From Simplicillium sp. C3G150-2 (taxonomy: Eukaryota > Ascomycota > Sordariomycetes > Hypocreales > Cordycipitaceae): a stretch of DNA of 64,000 bases. A program made the position numbers and the translations under genes. Location of the stretch: positions 1,178,001-1,242,000 of the forward strand of contig JAJIYY010000007.1 in the NCBI GenBank assembly GCA_022702485.1. Reading direction: 5' to 3'. Below the pieces are notes generated by a model that had not been told where the DNA came from, searched no databases, and saw nothing but the letters and a program-made list of their open reading frames with translations. Positions 40,497 through 51,440 of the stretch are shown one piece after another. Position 1 is the first letter of the stretch. The number at the start of each line of letters is the position of its first letter.

Positions 40497-42309
40497 GATG
40501 CTTGAGTCTACAGCACACGAGACCTCACGAAAAGAATGGGATAAGGTGATCTATTCACAACCAAAATCCTTTATCTCCCTTGGAAAAAAAACAACAAGAC
40601 TAGAAAAACAGGGCGGCGACACCGACCATCTTATAATTAATGGAACCCATCAGCTAGCCTAGTGAGAAAGGGCCGACGATCTGAATCAGGGCAGAAGAAT
40701 TGGTTTAGTGTCTTAGTCCGGGGAGGGGGGATGCAACTCTCCACACAGTCACGCACACCTTGCCCAGGGCCCCGATGCGTGGCATAGCAATGGGGCCGAT
40801 GGAGAACGGAAGAGAATTGCTAAAATGGAATTGTGTTGCTGCAGCGCACCGACGGGAAGACGCATGGTGATGTTGTGGTGGTTAATTGACCAGAGTTATT
40901 GCATATTGTTTCCTTTACAAATCAAACTGAGACACTCGACTCTGTTCAATATTACACTGAAAATATAGTTAACCATTCATAGCATAATAGTAGCAATGGA
41001 AAAACATCCTAAACGGCTACGGAGCAACAGTCAGCCGATGAGGAGCCAATTGGCCAGAAAGGGATCCGAGGTCCGGCAGAGGTTGCATGGGAAAGGTTCA
41101 AGTCCTGCACGGTCATTGCTCCATCCCAGCCACCATGCGTACCCCACGGGGCAAGGAAAACTTAATACCATCGTACCATGTAATAAACTGGATTAAACCG
41201 GATCGTGGGTTAGGGGGGAACAGACAGTCAAGAAAATTGAGTTTGCGGGACAGCGACAAGGGTGACTTGTTCAGCTGCGGGGAGGGATAAGCACATGTCG
41301 ATTGCTGGATTGGAGTAGTAGTAAGATTTGGCATGTTGGAACCGAGGTTGCAGACTGACAAGACGCTAGATGATGAACTAGACACAAAGAAAAAATAATA
41401 AACGCGAGTGTGGTCGAATGTAGTAATGATTTGTTGTTGTATCCTCTGAGAACTGGGGGAGGGACTGGGGTTAGCGAGTGATGGCAGTGGCTGATGCAGC
41501 CTGGCGTCGTCAGTGGCGTGGGTCTGCCGGACAGGGATTGTCCACTGAACCACCGCTGGAGGAGACCCCAAGCCACTAACTTGAGCCAATGGACACCGCT
41601 ACAACCACTACGATGCCCGCTAACTCTGCTACGGACACCGCTAACAGGGTTACTAATTAGAGAGGCTACTACTATCGCTGGGGGCTGGAAAAAGGCCCAC
41701 TGCAAAAAGGCGGACAGTGATCGAAGCCACTGAAAAAGTGTTGCTGCTTTACGGCTCAGAAATTGTGCATGCATAACTTGGGCGAAAAGGCATTGCACAA
41801 CGGGAAATAATCATTGATGCGAAAAAGTTTAAGGGAACATACAAGTAAGCATAATGATTATTTTGGAGCGCCTCAATTTACTCATTTACTTTATTTCACG
41901 CTGCTGTGTGTCGCTTCGCGTGGGACATGCCCAATGCACCATACCCAGTGCGAGCGTGGTCTCATTACGGCAAGAATACTTTTATTAAATAATGTAATTA
42001 AGCAGTCTAATTAAATTTTCTATCAACTTAGTTCTCCGACATGTATAATGTATGAGTGTCAAGATACTCGGATCTGTCCGAGCCTCATTGGGAAAGTGGG
42101 CGCGAGGCCGGTCCCAACATCGCCTCAGATACGATACGGCCATTGACACGCAAAACAAGATTTAACAAGACATGAAAATAATTTCCGCATCTAAATATAT
42201 CCAAGACTGTGATATAAATACGACCAAGGACCGCTATGCTGCATGCTCGTCGAATCAACTACCCATTGTACAACACCATCGTGTCTTGTCCACTTACACC
42301 AAGACCACC
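40497..42309. other. Intergenic, 1.8 kb
   Basis: Promoters of the diverging esterase and lipase genes. A box-B-like GGTTCAAGTCC near 41095 has no tRNA fold around it. No gene seen. Confidence 0.35.
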
Positions 42310-43119
42310 ATGATCATCTTCACCAACCCCATCTTCGCCTTCTTGGCCCTCCTCGCCCTCACCAACGCCACTCCCCTGCCATCTTGCACCTCCCCCCACA
42401 ACCCCATCATCCTCCTCCACGGCATGTCCTCCAACGCCTCCTCCCTCTCTGCCCTCTCCTCTCACCTCATCTCCCACAACTACTGCGTCTACGCCCTCAC
42501 CTACGGCGCCAAACCCTCCTCCCCTTCCATCGGAGGCCTTCTTCCCATCGCCCAATCCTCCGCCCAAATCGCCTCCTTCATCCACGACGTCCACGCCAAA
42601 ACCCACGCCCACAAGATTGATCTCATCGGTCACTCCGAGGGTGCCTTCCAGGCGCTATACACAGCCAAGTTCGGCAACGTCTCCCATCTCCTTGAACATA
42701 TCATTGCCACCGCGCCGGCGACGCACGGCACTAATCTCAATGGCGTCTATGATCGCGCGTATGTCATGGGGGAAGTGAGTCGTGAGATATTGGGTGTGAT
42801 GCTGCAGCTTACGGGTAATCCGGTGCTGGATGAGCTGGGTCCTGATGGGCCGGCTGTGAAGAAGTTGAATGAGGGGCCTATAACTCAAAAAGGGAACAAG
42901 GTTACGGTGATTGCGTCGAAGACGGATGGAGTGGTTACGCCGCCGGTGATGTCGTTTGTGAGGGAGGAGGGCGTGGCGAATATGTTTGTGCAGGATTATT
43001 GTCCGGAGAGTAGGGTGAGGCATGAAGAGGAGGGGTTGGATGAGAATGTTTGGAATTTGATATTGAATTCTTTGCAGGATAAGGTTGGACGAAAGTTTAA
43101 GTGCATTGACAAGTATTAA
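42310..43119 (+). CDS. Secreted alpha/beta-hydrolase, lipase-like
   Basis: Single exon, 269 residues. I chose ATG 42310 because it begins a signal peptide (MIIFTNPIFAFLALLALTNA) and sits in a good context (accaccATG). The frame is open to an ATG at 42172, but that extension is polar. Lipase landmarks: PIILLHGMSSNASS (oxyanion-hole HG), nucleophile elbow GHSEGA, and VIASKTDGVVTPP carrying the acid. A Cys pair at the ends is likely a disulfide. This layout matches the small LipA/EstA-type secreted lipases found in actinobacteria and fungi. Its first 330 nt use almost only C-ending codons and then the composition changes sharply. Confidence 0.8.
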   Translation: MIIFTNPIFAFLALLALTNATPLPSCTSPHNPIILLHGMSSNASSLSALSSHLISHNYCVYALTYGAKPSSPSIGGLLPIAQSSAQIASFIHDVHAKTHAHKIDLIGHSEGAFQALYTAKFGNVSHLLEHIIATAPATHGTNLNGVYDRAYVMGEVSREILGVMLQLTGNPVLDELGPDGPAVKKLNEGPITQKGNKVTVIASKTDGVVTPPVMSFVREEGVANMFVQDYCPESRVRHEEEGLDENVWNLILNSLQDKVGRKFKCIDKY

Positions 43120-43215
43120 CTGCACTTGTACAATCATTGCATTTCTTGTATCTCAGTACTGGTCGAAAACGACCCTCATACAGCTCTAGCATCTAGTTTT
43201 AACATTCCTCGGCCC

Positions 43216-44368
43216 TCAAGAATATACTTTATCTGGCCCAGTCCACCCTGTACGTCTCAGCCAATCCTCAAATGAACTCCCCGTCAGACCCAACTCTCTA
43301 GTAGGTGCTTCATCTTCGCTGTCCAGCGCACCATAGCACACTTTATCAGCCGGTGCCTCCGCAGCCCACTGCATCATCTCAATAGCATCGCGCTTAAACG
43401 CAGGGCCAACAAGTGAAGAGCTCAGCTCACCAAACTCGTCAAATGAAATTGGTGAGAATATCGCCGGTTTTCCAGTTACACGCTCAAAGGTCTCGGCCAT
43501 TTCTTGGCCGGTAATCTTGGGGCCTAGGGCGAGGTAGCGCTTGTTTCTGGTCTTGTCAACGCCGAGTTCAAACAGCTCTGCAGTCATTAGCACTTTATGT
43601 TTTACGTCTCAACGGCGCTCCCACTCCCACTTACTGCTGCAGAATGCACCCATGTCGTGAGAGGGATCTGTCCATTGCAATACTTGATCGGGCGGCACAG
43701 GATAGCAAAAGCGCACCACGCCGTCAGCTGCCTCAAATCAGCAGTCTGTTCACTTCCTTCCATGGTGTCAACTTACCTTGCAGTTGTGAATACTGAGGCC
43801 ACTGCAGGTTATTATAAAAGAACCCTTTCACATGATTAGCAAAGATAACTTCCTCTTCTCGCCAACTCTGCCCGTACTCACCGGGAATGAGCCCCGTAAA
43901 ACAATCCAACTCCCCCCTCGCAACCTGCTCAATCTCAAACTTATTATTCATATGATGCACATGCACAAACCGCCCACCACTCGCCCTCACCACGTCCGGC
44001 AAGCTACTAAACACAAAATGCTTCACCCCACACTCCCTTGCCGCCTCAATCAGATTCCGTCCCGCCTCCAACTCATGCTTCATCTCACTCTCCTCCGTGA
44101 GTACTTTCCCTGGATACCGCTCGCTCGTCATCGCAAAAACGCCATGCGCTCCCTTAAATGCTTTTACGAGGCTGGCTTTGTTGTAGACATGGCCTGTTAC
44201 GAGAGTAAGACGGTTGTCGGGTGTTTGGAGGTCGGAAAGGAGGGATTGGGCGGTGGGCGAGTTGGGGTCGCGGGTGAGGGCGTGGATGGGCCATTGGGGG
44301 AGGAGGGCTTGGACTATGCCGCGGCCTTGAGTGCCTGTGGCGCCGACAACGACGATGTGTTGGGACAT
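43216..44368 (-). CDS. NmrA-like NAD(P)-binding protein
   Basis: Three exons: 44368-43777, 43727-43635, 43577-43216; 348 residues. An atypical short-chain-dehydrogenase fold. The N-terminal Rossmann motif GATGTQGRG follows a beta strand (HIVVVGATG). It continues HALTRDPNSP, GAHGVFAMTSERYPG, HFVFSSLPDVVRASGG and DCFTGLIPGEYGQSW, then ADGVVRFCYPVPPDQ in exon 2 and LALGPKITGQEMAETF, FERVTGKPA in exon 3. This is the NmrA layout. Members sense NAD(P) and regulate nitrogen genes, or act as redox enzymes or isoflavone-reductase-like proteins; which one cannot be told. Introns were fixed by frame continuity. Confidence 0.88.
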
Positions 44369-45918
44369 TGTGGTGGTGATGGCTGTGATAAATGTCCTGT
44401 CGAGATGATGTAAAGTTTGGGGCTAAATACCTCCGAGTGCAATGATGTCATAAATTCTCTAATATCTACATTATTTGACATTTATCAGCATATCAATGAG
44501 AATGCAGGTCTATTGATTTATCAGCAATTGCGATGATAGTTAAAGCGGAGCAATGATCTATTAATTGTAAATTTCTGGCTTTGATAGTCGCGGCTCAATC
44601 GCAACGAGGCATATGCAGCGCTGGCCAAGACAGAAGCAGTGAAGCATCGCGGTGTGACGATATCTGAGCAAATCACACGATTGAGTGTTGGTAGCAATCT
44701 GATAAATCGGTCCATGGAACAAATTAGCGACGAACAACTTGTGCTTGCGGCATGTGCCGTAAAGTCTTAAAGCGGCATCCCAATATCAGCCTCACATATT
44801 CTCCGTTCCGTCCATATATGCCCCAGAATATCACATCCACACCAACTCATGACCCCATACTCGCCTCTGCTGTAAATCAAACCCGGGGTACATTTCATCA
44901 ACCTGCCCAACTGCGCAATTTGTCACCGTCTGTGTTACACTGATCCCGCATCACCTTACCCTTGCACGCACCCTGCGTACTTTACACTACCCAGACCCTA
45001 ACTACTACCCAGCACTACCAGACTTTAGCTGCCCTACTCAGCACATTAGGCTCTCGCTGCTGTAACCCAGCCACTAGAATATCCAGCGATAGCCAGCAAC
45101 CGGAACGACGGACCAACTCCTTCCCGCATGTCACGCACCACCAGTGAAATAACTCACTTAATTGAACTCTCAGCTCGCCAACGACAGCATTTCCTATTCT
45201 AGAAACATTCCCGAATCCCATCCACCCCCAATCCATCAACTACCCTCATCCACGACTCGCACCTCCACTTCCAACTCCAACGTCGAACTCCTCCATCCCT
45301 GCCCACAACCCCCAGGCCCAGACTCCACGATCCCACAAAGATCCATCAGCTTCAGCCTCCAATTAGCCTCTTCTTTCAGTTCACACAACTGCCGTTGAGG
45401 GGCTGCCGAGGGTCATCACGCATTTTATTTCACAGCTTTGACACACTTTTTTGCTTCATTGCTCATCATCATTTCCATTAATTGCCTTGCTAGGCTTTCG
45501 TCTATCTCGCAGTCTAGTCTCTGCCAATCAATCTGTGACACGCCAAAAAAAATTGTGGCTGCCCGTATCCTTCCGTGTGTTCTCTACACTGAAGGCCACC
45601 CTTCTGTGCCTTACATTAACCAGACTGCCATGGCTTCCACATGTCATCTCCAGATAGTGAATCACCACCATCACACACTCTCTCGCTCTCAAAACGCCGG
45701 CTCTCGTTGCCGAGGCAAATGCAGATGCACTCTAATGCAAGCCAGTAAATCAAAGTAGCAGTTGCTCCGTTGCCAGTGGCCCTGAATGACGTGCAGCTGC
45801 CATCTAAACGAATCATGTGGCTGCAAAAACTCAAGCCATCAGATGAAAAAAGAAAAAGAGAAACGCAAAAACTAACCCCCAACTCCGTGCAGGCTAACGC
45901 AAACTCTGTCAAACAGCT
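44369..45918. other. Intergenic, 1.5 kb
   Basis: Promoter of the NmrA-like gene and 3' flank of the unknown at 45919. Very C-rich and G-poor at 44900-45350. No convincing ORF. Confidence 0.35.
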
Positions 45919-47271
45919 CTAGGCAACGACTCCCAGCGGAGGTCCTTGTTGCAGGCGCCTCTTCTTTCCTCCCAAAGGAGTAGACGGTGGCTGATCTGCT
46001 TCTGATTCTTCATCAAAGCTACCATTAGTAACCTCGCTCAGAGCTTCACGCTTCCGCTTATTGGTATTATTTGAACTTGTAGGTTCGATATCTTCATCAT
46101 TCCACGTCTCCAGAGTGTTCAAGTCGATTTGACCGACCACGTCTTCCCCAAGAGCCTTCCCCATGCGTTCTTTCAGACCCAGGATGGGCCAGATTGGAAC
46201 GCGAGTGAATTCAATATTCAACCCCGAAACTTCGTCGCTGCCGGCCTCTCGAGGTGCCTTGCGAGGATAGTGGAAGCGTTCCAGGAACTTGGCAGTGACA
46301 TGCCCTGTGTACACGATGAACTCTGCAGTCTCCGTGTCGTGTGTCAAAATTCGAAGCGTCAGATCATGGAAATCGGGGCATTCAAGCAGGTCCTTCTGAG
46401 ACGACTGCGAAGGCTTCCGTCCGACCACACTTGGCGCGGGATAGAAATGTCTCTGTGCCATGGCCAGGAAGATTCCAGCCAGATGCGCATCTCGATCGGC
46501 ATCTGCCGGCAGCAAGGCTCTCGACCGCAGTTGCTGCAGACGATGTACCGGTTCGTTCCACTTGCGCCCAGGAGCAGGCACAATGCGGAATAGATTTCTT
46601 CGGATGCTGGCCAGCTGAGTCTTGGCGATGTAGCAGACCATAGGTGGATCAGCCAAGGGTCGCGGTGTTGAAATGGGGGATATCAAGCTATTGGAGCCCG
46701 CTGCGAGCGTTGATATCGACTTGAAAGATGTTTGTGAAGATGGCGAGTCTGGATAGGTCCACATGAGTTGTGCGCGAACTGCGTCGCGATACGCCTTGCC
46801 TCCATAGTAGAGGTGCATCTCAGGCATAAACTTGGGTTTGCGGAATGCCTGTGGCCACAGCGTAGTTAAAACAGTGCGCACAGCCGTTGAGACTTGCACG
46901 GGGTGCACGACGCTCGACTGCAAAATATCTGACAAGGCATCGCTCAAAGTCATGATGGTAGGCGACGGGCGCAAGTGTCCCTTTGTTGGTGGCGAGCCTG
47001 GCTCATTCAGCGGCAGTGGCTCCTTGCAAGGCTCAGTCTCAGTGAACTGCACCCCAAGTATCTGCGCGTGAAAATCGGTCCAAAGAATAGGGCGCACAAA
47101 GAGCGAAACACCGGGGTGTTGTCGCATCAGCCCATAGAGTGAATTCTTGCGCGGACCTGTGCGCCGTCTCTTGTGCTGTGAGAGTTGTGTCGTTTGCGAC
47201 GGCGGTTGTGTTACAGTTGTAGGTGGCGATGAAGCCAACGGGTCCGAGCCCGAAGGACTAGAGCTGTCCAT
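45919..47271 (-). CDS. Hypothetical nuclear-type protein (450 aa)
   Basis: Single exon; ATG at 47271 (the open frame extends upstream only from a TTG). Ser/Pro/Thr-rich N-terminus (MDSSSPSGSDPLASS), then a basic patch HKRRRTGPRKNSLYGLMRQH. The globular middle includes LFVRPILWTDFHAQILGVQF, MHLYYGGKAYRDAVRAQLMW and HDLTLRILTHDTETAEFIVY. The tail is acidic with NLS-like NKRKRE and KKRRLQQ. Patches of strong hydrophobic/aromatic order suggest a conserved domain, but I do not recognise it. Nuclear location is inferred from the basic clusters. Confidence 0.7.
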   Translation of the reverse strand: MDSSSPSGSDPLASSPPTTVTQPPSQTTQLSQHKRRRTGPRKNSLYGLMRQHPGVSLFVRPILWTDFHAQILGVQFTETEPCKEPLPLNEPGSPPTKGHLRPSPTIMTLSDALSDILQSSVVHPVQVSTAVRTVLTTLWPQAFRKPKFMPEMHLYYGGKAYRDAVRAQLMWTYPDSPSSQTSFKSISTLAAGSNSLISPISTPRPLADPPMVCYIAKTQLASIRRNLFRIVPAPGRKWNEPVHRLQQLRSRALLPADADRDAHLAGIFLAMAQRHFYPAPSVVGRKPSQSSQKDLLECPDFHDLTLRILTHDTETAEFIVYTGHVTAKFLERFHYPRKAPREAGSDEVSGLNIEFTRVPIWPILGLKERMGKALGEDVVGQIDLNTLETWNDEDIEPTSSNNTNKRKREALSEVTNGSFDEESEADQPPSTPLGGKKRRLQQGPPLGVVA

Positions 47272-48466
47272 GGCGAAAGGCGTAAAAGAATCGCGTTGGA
47301 AAAGTCGTGTAAAGTGGTTGCAGATGAAAGATCTCAACACGACTCAGCCTTATATATCGAGTTGAAAGCGCAGTGATGCCTTTGTAGCCTAGGCAGACTC
47401 TGGTTTGTTCAAACGTGACTGAGTAAGAGTGTGAGAGTGACTGCCTGTGACGCGGGACCGTTTTCTGGCTGGCTGGCTGGCTGTCTAGTTTTGCGCAGAG
47501 CCACTATGGGCCTATCGAACGGGTCGCAGGGATTCTCTCTTTGTTTAGCTCCCGAGAGCGCAGGTATGTGGTGAAATGGAGAGCCTTGTTGGTGGTAGAC
47601 GCGCTATGCAGCTGCCAAAAAGGATCTGACCACCAGAAAGGGTGCGCGTGTAAATGCAGGCAAATGCAGAGCACAAAGGGCAAAAGAAAAAAAAAGAGAT
47701 GCTGTGAGGCAGAAGTGAAAAAAGAAAAGAAAGCAAACTGCAGCGGGGGGGAAGGGCAGAGCGCGTTTGAAAGAGGGGAGCAGAGTGAGTGAGTGAGATC
47801 GGGCGCACAATGAAACCTTGTTCGTGACTTGCATTTCGCCCTTGAGGGTGCATTGGTGGGCGGCCAGGCATGCCACGTTTAGGGCGCGTCATAGCGAGTC
47901 GCGAGAAGTGCGGGTGTTCACGTGCGCACGAAGGGGGGTGACAATAGACGTGCGTTTGCCTGAACGGTAGGGTAAGTACAATAATTCTTACAGTCCCCAG
48001 ACATGATTCGAAAAATAATTAAAATTCATATTTGATATTAAATAGTGTACAATATTCTTGTCCATTTTTTTCATCACTTTTGAAGCTCAAATGAGGCAGA
48101 TAAATTATACACTCTCCCTCTCACTCTACCACCAAAATCACTCCTTAATATGTCACCCCCTCCCTGTCACCACTTCACGCACCCCTCTCACTTTAGGCAC
48201 CAACCACAGCCATGACAGCTGTTGAAAAGTGGCTGTGTGGCGTTCCCAAGTGGCGGCATGTCCATATTAGGCTGCAGTTTCTACGCTGCCGCATCAACTT
48301 TCACCCGTCCCAGCTCCCTCTCCCACCGTTAGGTCCTGCTTCCAGCCCCACTACTGACGACAGCTTTCTGAAGCCCCGCCAACCACCAGCCAGCGACCGC
48401 TGCACCGTCATTCAAGCAGCCGCGCAACCTCATTAATTATAGCAGACCATTGTCGACACCGTCAAG
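47272..48466. other. Intergenic, divergent promoter of the unknown and ARPC3
   Basis: Purine-rich block at about 47665-47790 with A and G runs, AT-rich at 48000-48060, pyrimidine-rich before ARPC3. No gene seen. Confidence 0.4.
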
Positions 48467-49153
48467 ATGCCTGTAAGACGTTATCTCTCCCTCTGATCCA
48501 ACTTTAGACTCACCAATCGATAGGCCTACAATTCCGTCTTCAACTCCGACCCCAATCCTCCTCACCTCATCGGCAACTTCCCCCTCCTGCCTCTCCGAAC
48601 AAAGACTCGCGGCCCAGCATACACCCTCCCCATCCCCAACCCTCCTCTCCCCGCACACGAATCTCCCGACCCGGACAGCGAGAGCTACGACATTCTCGAT
48701 GAAGTGATTTCCCTCTTCCGCGCCAACACCTTCTTCCGTAACTTTGAGATCCAAGGTCCCGCCGATCGTCTGCTCATCTACGGCATCTGGTTCCTCAGCG
48801 ATTGCCTTACCAAGATTAAGCCCACAGCTACGGTTCGCGATGCTCAAAAGGATGTTATGAACTTGGCGTTGGATAATAACTTTGCGCTGCCCGGTGACCC
48901 CGGCTGGCCATTGAACCAGGTACGTGACCCGGCCGGGACTCTAGCCTTAACAGCTCGCTAACAGTGGCATTTTTAGATGTACGAGCCTCCTCGAGACAGA
49001 CAAGAAGCTGAGCAATTGAGACAATACATGGCTCAGGTACGACAGGAGCTGGCTGCGCGTATATTGGCTCGTGTATATGAGGAGGATGAGTCTAAGCCGA
49101 GCAAGTGGTGGTTGAGTTTTACTAAGCGCAAGTTTATGGGCAAGGCATTGTAA
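48467..49153 (+). CDS. arc18: ARPC3, Arp2/3 complex subunit 3 (p21)
   Basis: Three exons: 48467-48472 (only ATG CCT), 48524-48919, 48977-49153; 192 residues. Structural subunit of the Arp2/3 complex, which nucleates branched actin at endocytic patches. The family is clear throughout: MPAYNSVF, FPLLPLRTKTRGPAYTLP, DEVISLFRANTFFRNFEIQG, RLLIYGIWFLSDCL, NFALPGDPGWPLN, MYEPPRDRQEAEQLRQYM, and the conserved end KWWLSFTKRKFMGKAL. Acceptor cgatag at 48523 and donor gtaaga at 48473 are the only pair that gives the conserved MPAY start. Length slightly above the usual 178. Confidence 0.95.
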
Positions 49154-49304
49154 AGGTAGATAGCTGTTGAATTTTCGTCACGGCGTTTAACATTCACTTT
49201 CAGACGCTTGCAGTGACTTGTATTCACTTGCACTTACATTCACATTTGTCGGGTGTATAAGTGCGGGTATCATTATTCATTCAAATATGCTACAAGCCAT
49301 GCAT

Positions 49305-51057
49305 CTAGCTCGCTTCCGCCTTTTTCTTTTGATATTTTCCTCTTGCCGCAATCTTCCCTCCCGCAGGAAGTGCCTTCCACCCTGTAAACAAATATCCCTC
49401 CGCGCCACCTCTCCCCATCATCAACGGATGCGTCCTCCCCGGCAAAACCTGCCACGGCCGCGCCCTACTGCTCTGAATCGACGCCCCCATCAACAACGTA
49501 GGATTGATAGGGAAATCCTCCGACCCAGGCCAGCTCTCCAACTCCGCTGTCGACTTGTCGCGATTCTCCGGCGGAGGGGAATTCACCCAAGCGCCACGAC
49601 GTCCAATACTAAAACAGTCGGCTAACTGCGTCAGAGGCTCAATCGAAGGAGAGTATATCGCAACGGGACTGCCACCAGCTAATAAGGGTAGCGTGTTTCT
49701 GAGGATAGAAATGGGATCCATGGTGGACGCGACTGCTAGACCTGTGAAATTGCCCGCGCGGCTGTTGTCGACGATTTGCTTTGCGCGAGCCCAGCGACGT
49801 CGCTTGCGGTGGTAGTTGCCTCTGCGATTCGTCTTCCATGATGCGAGTTCTTCGGGGGTGACATCGGCGGGCCTCTCGGCGTACGTGGGGTCTTCTTCAG
49901 GCTGGATGAGTTGGAGCCATGTGATGGGGAGGAGGTTTGTGAAGAGTGGGTGGTAGGGATAAGAGGGATTCGGGTCGCTGGCATCGAAGTCAAAGTAGCG
50001 CAGGAGGGACAGGTTGGGTTGGCCGTTGGAGCTGACGAGGGTGATGGTGTTGGTGAGGGCGTAGTGCTCGTCCAGGTCGTCGCGACGGGGTCTCTTTCGT
50101 CCGTGCTTGAACGTCTTTGACTCTTCTGCGTTGTCGTCGTTGGCGTCTCCATTCATGGGTTCGTCTTGGGCTTCAGTTGCTTCCGCTTGTTCCTCGCGAT
50201 GAAGTATGCCCATACGTTCAGCTAGCGTAGCAGTCAACAAGCCCGCCGTGTCGTCAACAACCAACCACCGTCCACCGTGAGGTCCAGTCTCTCCTTCCAC
50301 CGGTACACCACCGAAACGAACATCAGCCCAGCACCCAATCAGAGCCATGGCCTCTTGTCGCATCTCCAAAATCTTGCTCGCATCCTTGTCCTCCAACATC
50401 CATTGCGCCAGCAGAGGCACATCCAATGGCAAGACTGTAAAGCGACGCACATATTTCCTCTCCTTGAGAAGCTTATACTTGGCTAATGAGAAAGCAGTCT
50501 TTTGGTCAATCGCAGTATGCGACAGCAGCAACTTTGCGACAATCTCTTTTCCAGCCCCAGTTCCCTTGCGCTTCAGCTCAGCAATTTCCTCCTCAGACAG
50601 CCTTTGTCTAGCCGAATCGTCAATAACCTCGCGAGTGGATCGCGCAAGAACCTTGCCGTCATCATCAACCAAAGTAAACTCCTCCCCATCGGCAGGTACA
50701 ATCACATCTTCGCCATTCTCCGTCGTTGCGCCAGCAGCTTCGTCTTCAGCTGTCGTATCGATGAGAGCATCGGCGTTGAGTTCAATGCCGGGAACTACAC
50801 GCAGTTTTGAGTAACCATCCTCCTCAGTCTTCTCTTGCACCTCATACGTCAGGTGGAATGGTCGTTCGATGATTAAGTTGCTGGGGAATGAGCCGTATTT
50901 GCCTAGGGATATCGTGCTGAAGGTGTGTCAGTGCTGCTCACGAGGGCAGAGTTGGTAGGGGAACATACGTGTTGGGGACGACTTGTAAAATTTTCACATT
51001 ATCGTTGGGCAGTTTCAATGCGACCCAGCCATTGGGCTGTACCGCGTTTTGGGGCAT
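49305..51057 (-). CDS. TRM6: TRM6/GCD10, non-catalytic subunit of tRNA m1A58 methyltransferase
   Basis: Two exons, 51057-50969 and 50916-49305; 566 residues. Pairs with Trm61 to methylate A58 in tRNAs, in the nucleus. Recognised from VALKLPNDNVKILQVVPNT, TISLGKYGSFPSNLIIERPF, LTYEV, then LSEEEIAELK-type, KEIVAKLLLSHTAIDQKTAF, SLAKYKLLKERKYVRRFTVL, GGRWLVVDDTAGLLTATLAER, and C-terminal blocks LAVASTMDPISILRNTLPLL, PVAIYSPSIEPLTQL and RPWQVLPGRTHPLMMGRGGAEGYLFTGWKALP. The acidic insertion (about residues 85-120) and the charged insert EESKTFKHGRKRPRRDD are lineage features. No catalytic SAM motif, as expected. Confidence 0.93.
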
Positions 51058-51440
51058 GATTGGAGCGTTTCTTGGAGCTGTGACGAGGGTTGAGTCGAGA
51101 AGCAGAAAAAAATAAAAGCTGTAGAGGTTCACCACGGCAGCCCCACCAGCTCACCAGTCACCGGAGAGAATATCACAGCAGAGATGGTTGAAATTAAATT
51201 ATACAAATACAGAAAAATATGTTATGGACCAATTACTTCATTTTAACATCTAGAATCTGCATGAATATTTTTTGCAATCTTCTTATCTTTATTTTGCAAC
51301 GGCGCTGTCGCATGCCAGTCTTGCACCCAAAAGCTTATCTTATCAGCTCCGCCGCCCAAGACCAAAAAAAAAAATAATTTGGAAGTTTTGAGCCGCTCCC
51401 CGCCAAATCTTCCATTTACCAGCCATCGCCGACCGTCAAA
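51058..51440. promoter_or_regulatory. Divergent promoter of TRM6 and SDA1
   Basis: 383 bp between the two start codons, with an A-run at 51362-51375. Both genes serve translation (tRNA modification, 60S assembly), so co-regulation is plausible. Confidence 0.5.

Noticed and set aside
41090..41110. Box-B-like GGTTCAAGTCC
   Set aside because: No paired T stem or acceptor stem can be drawn around it.
42172..42309. Upstream ATG extending the lipase-like protein by 46 residues
   Set aside because: It would bury the signal peptide that begins at 42310.
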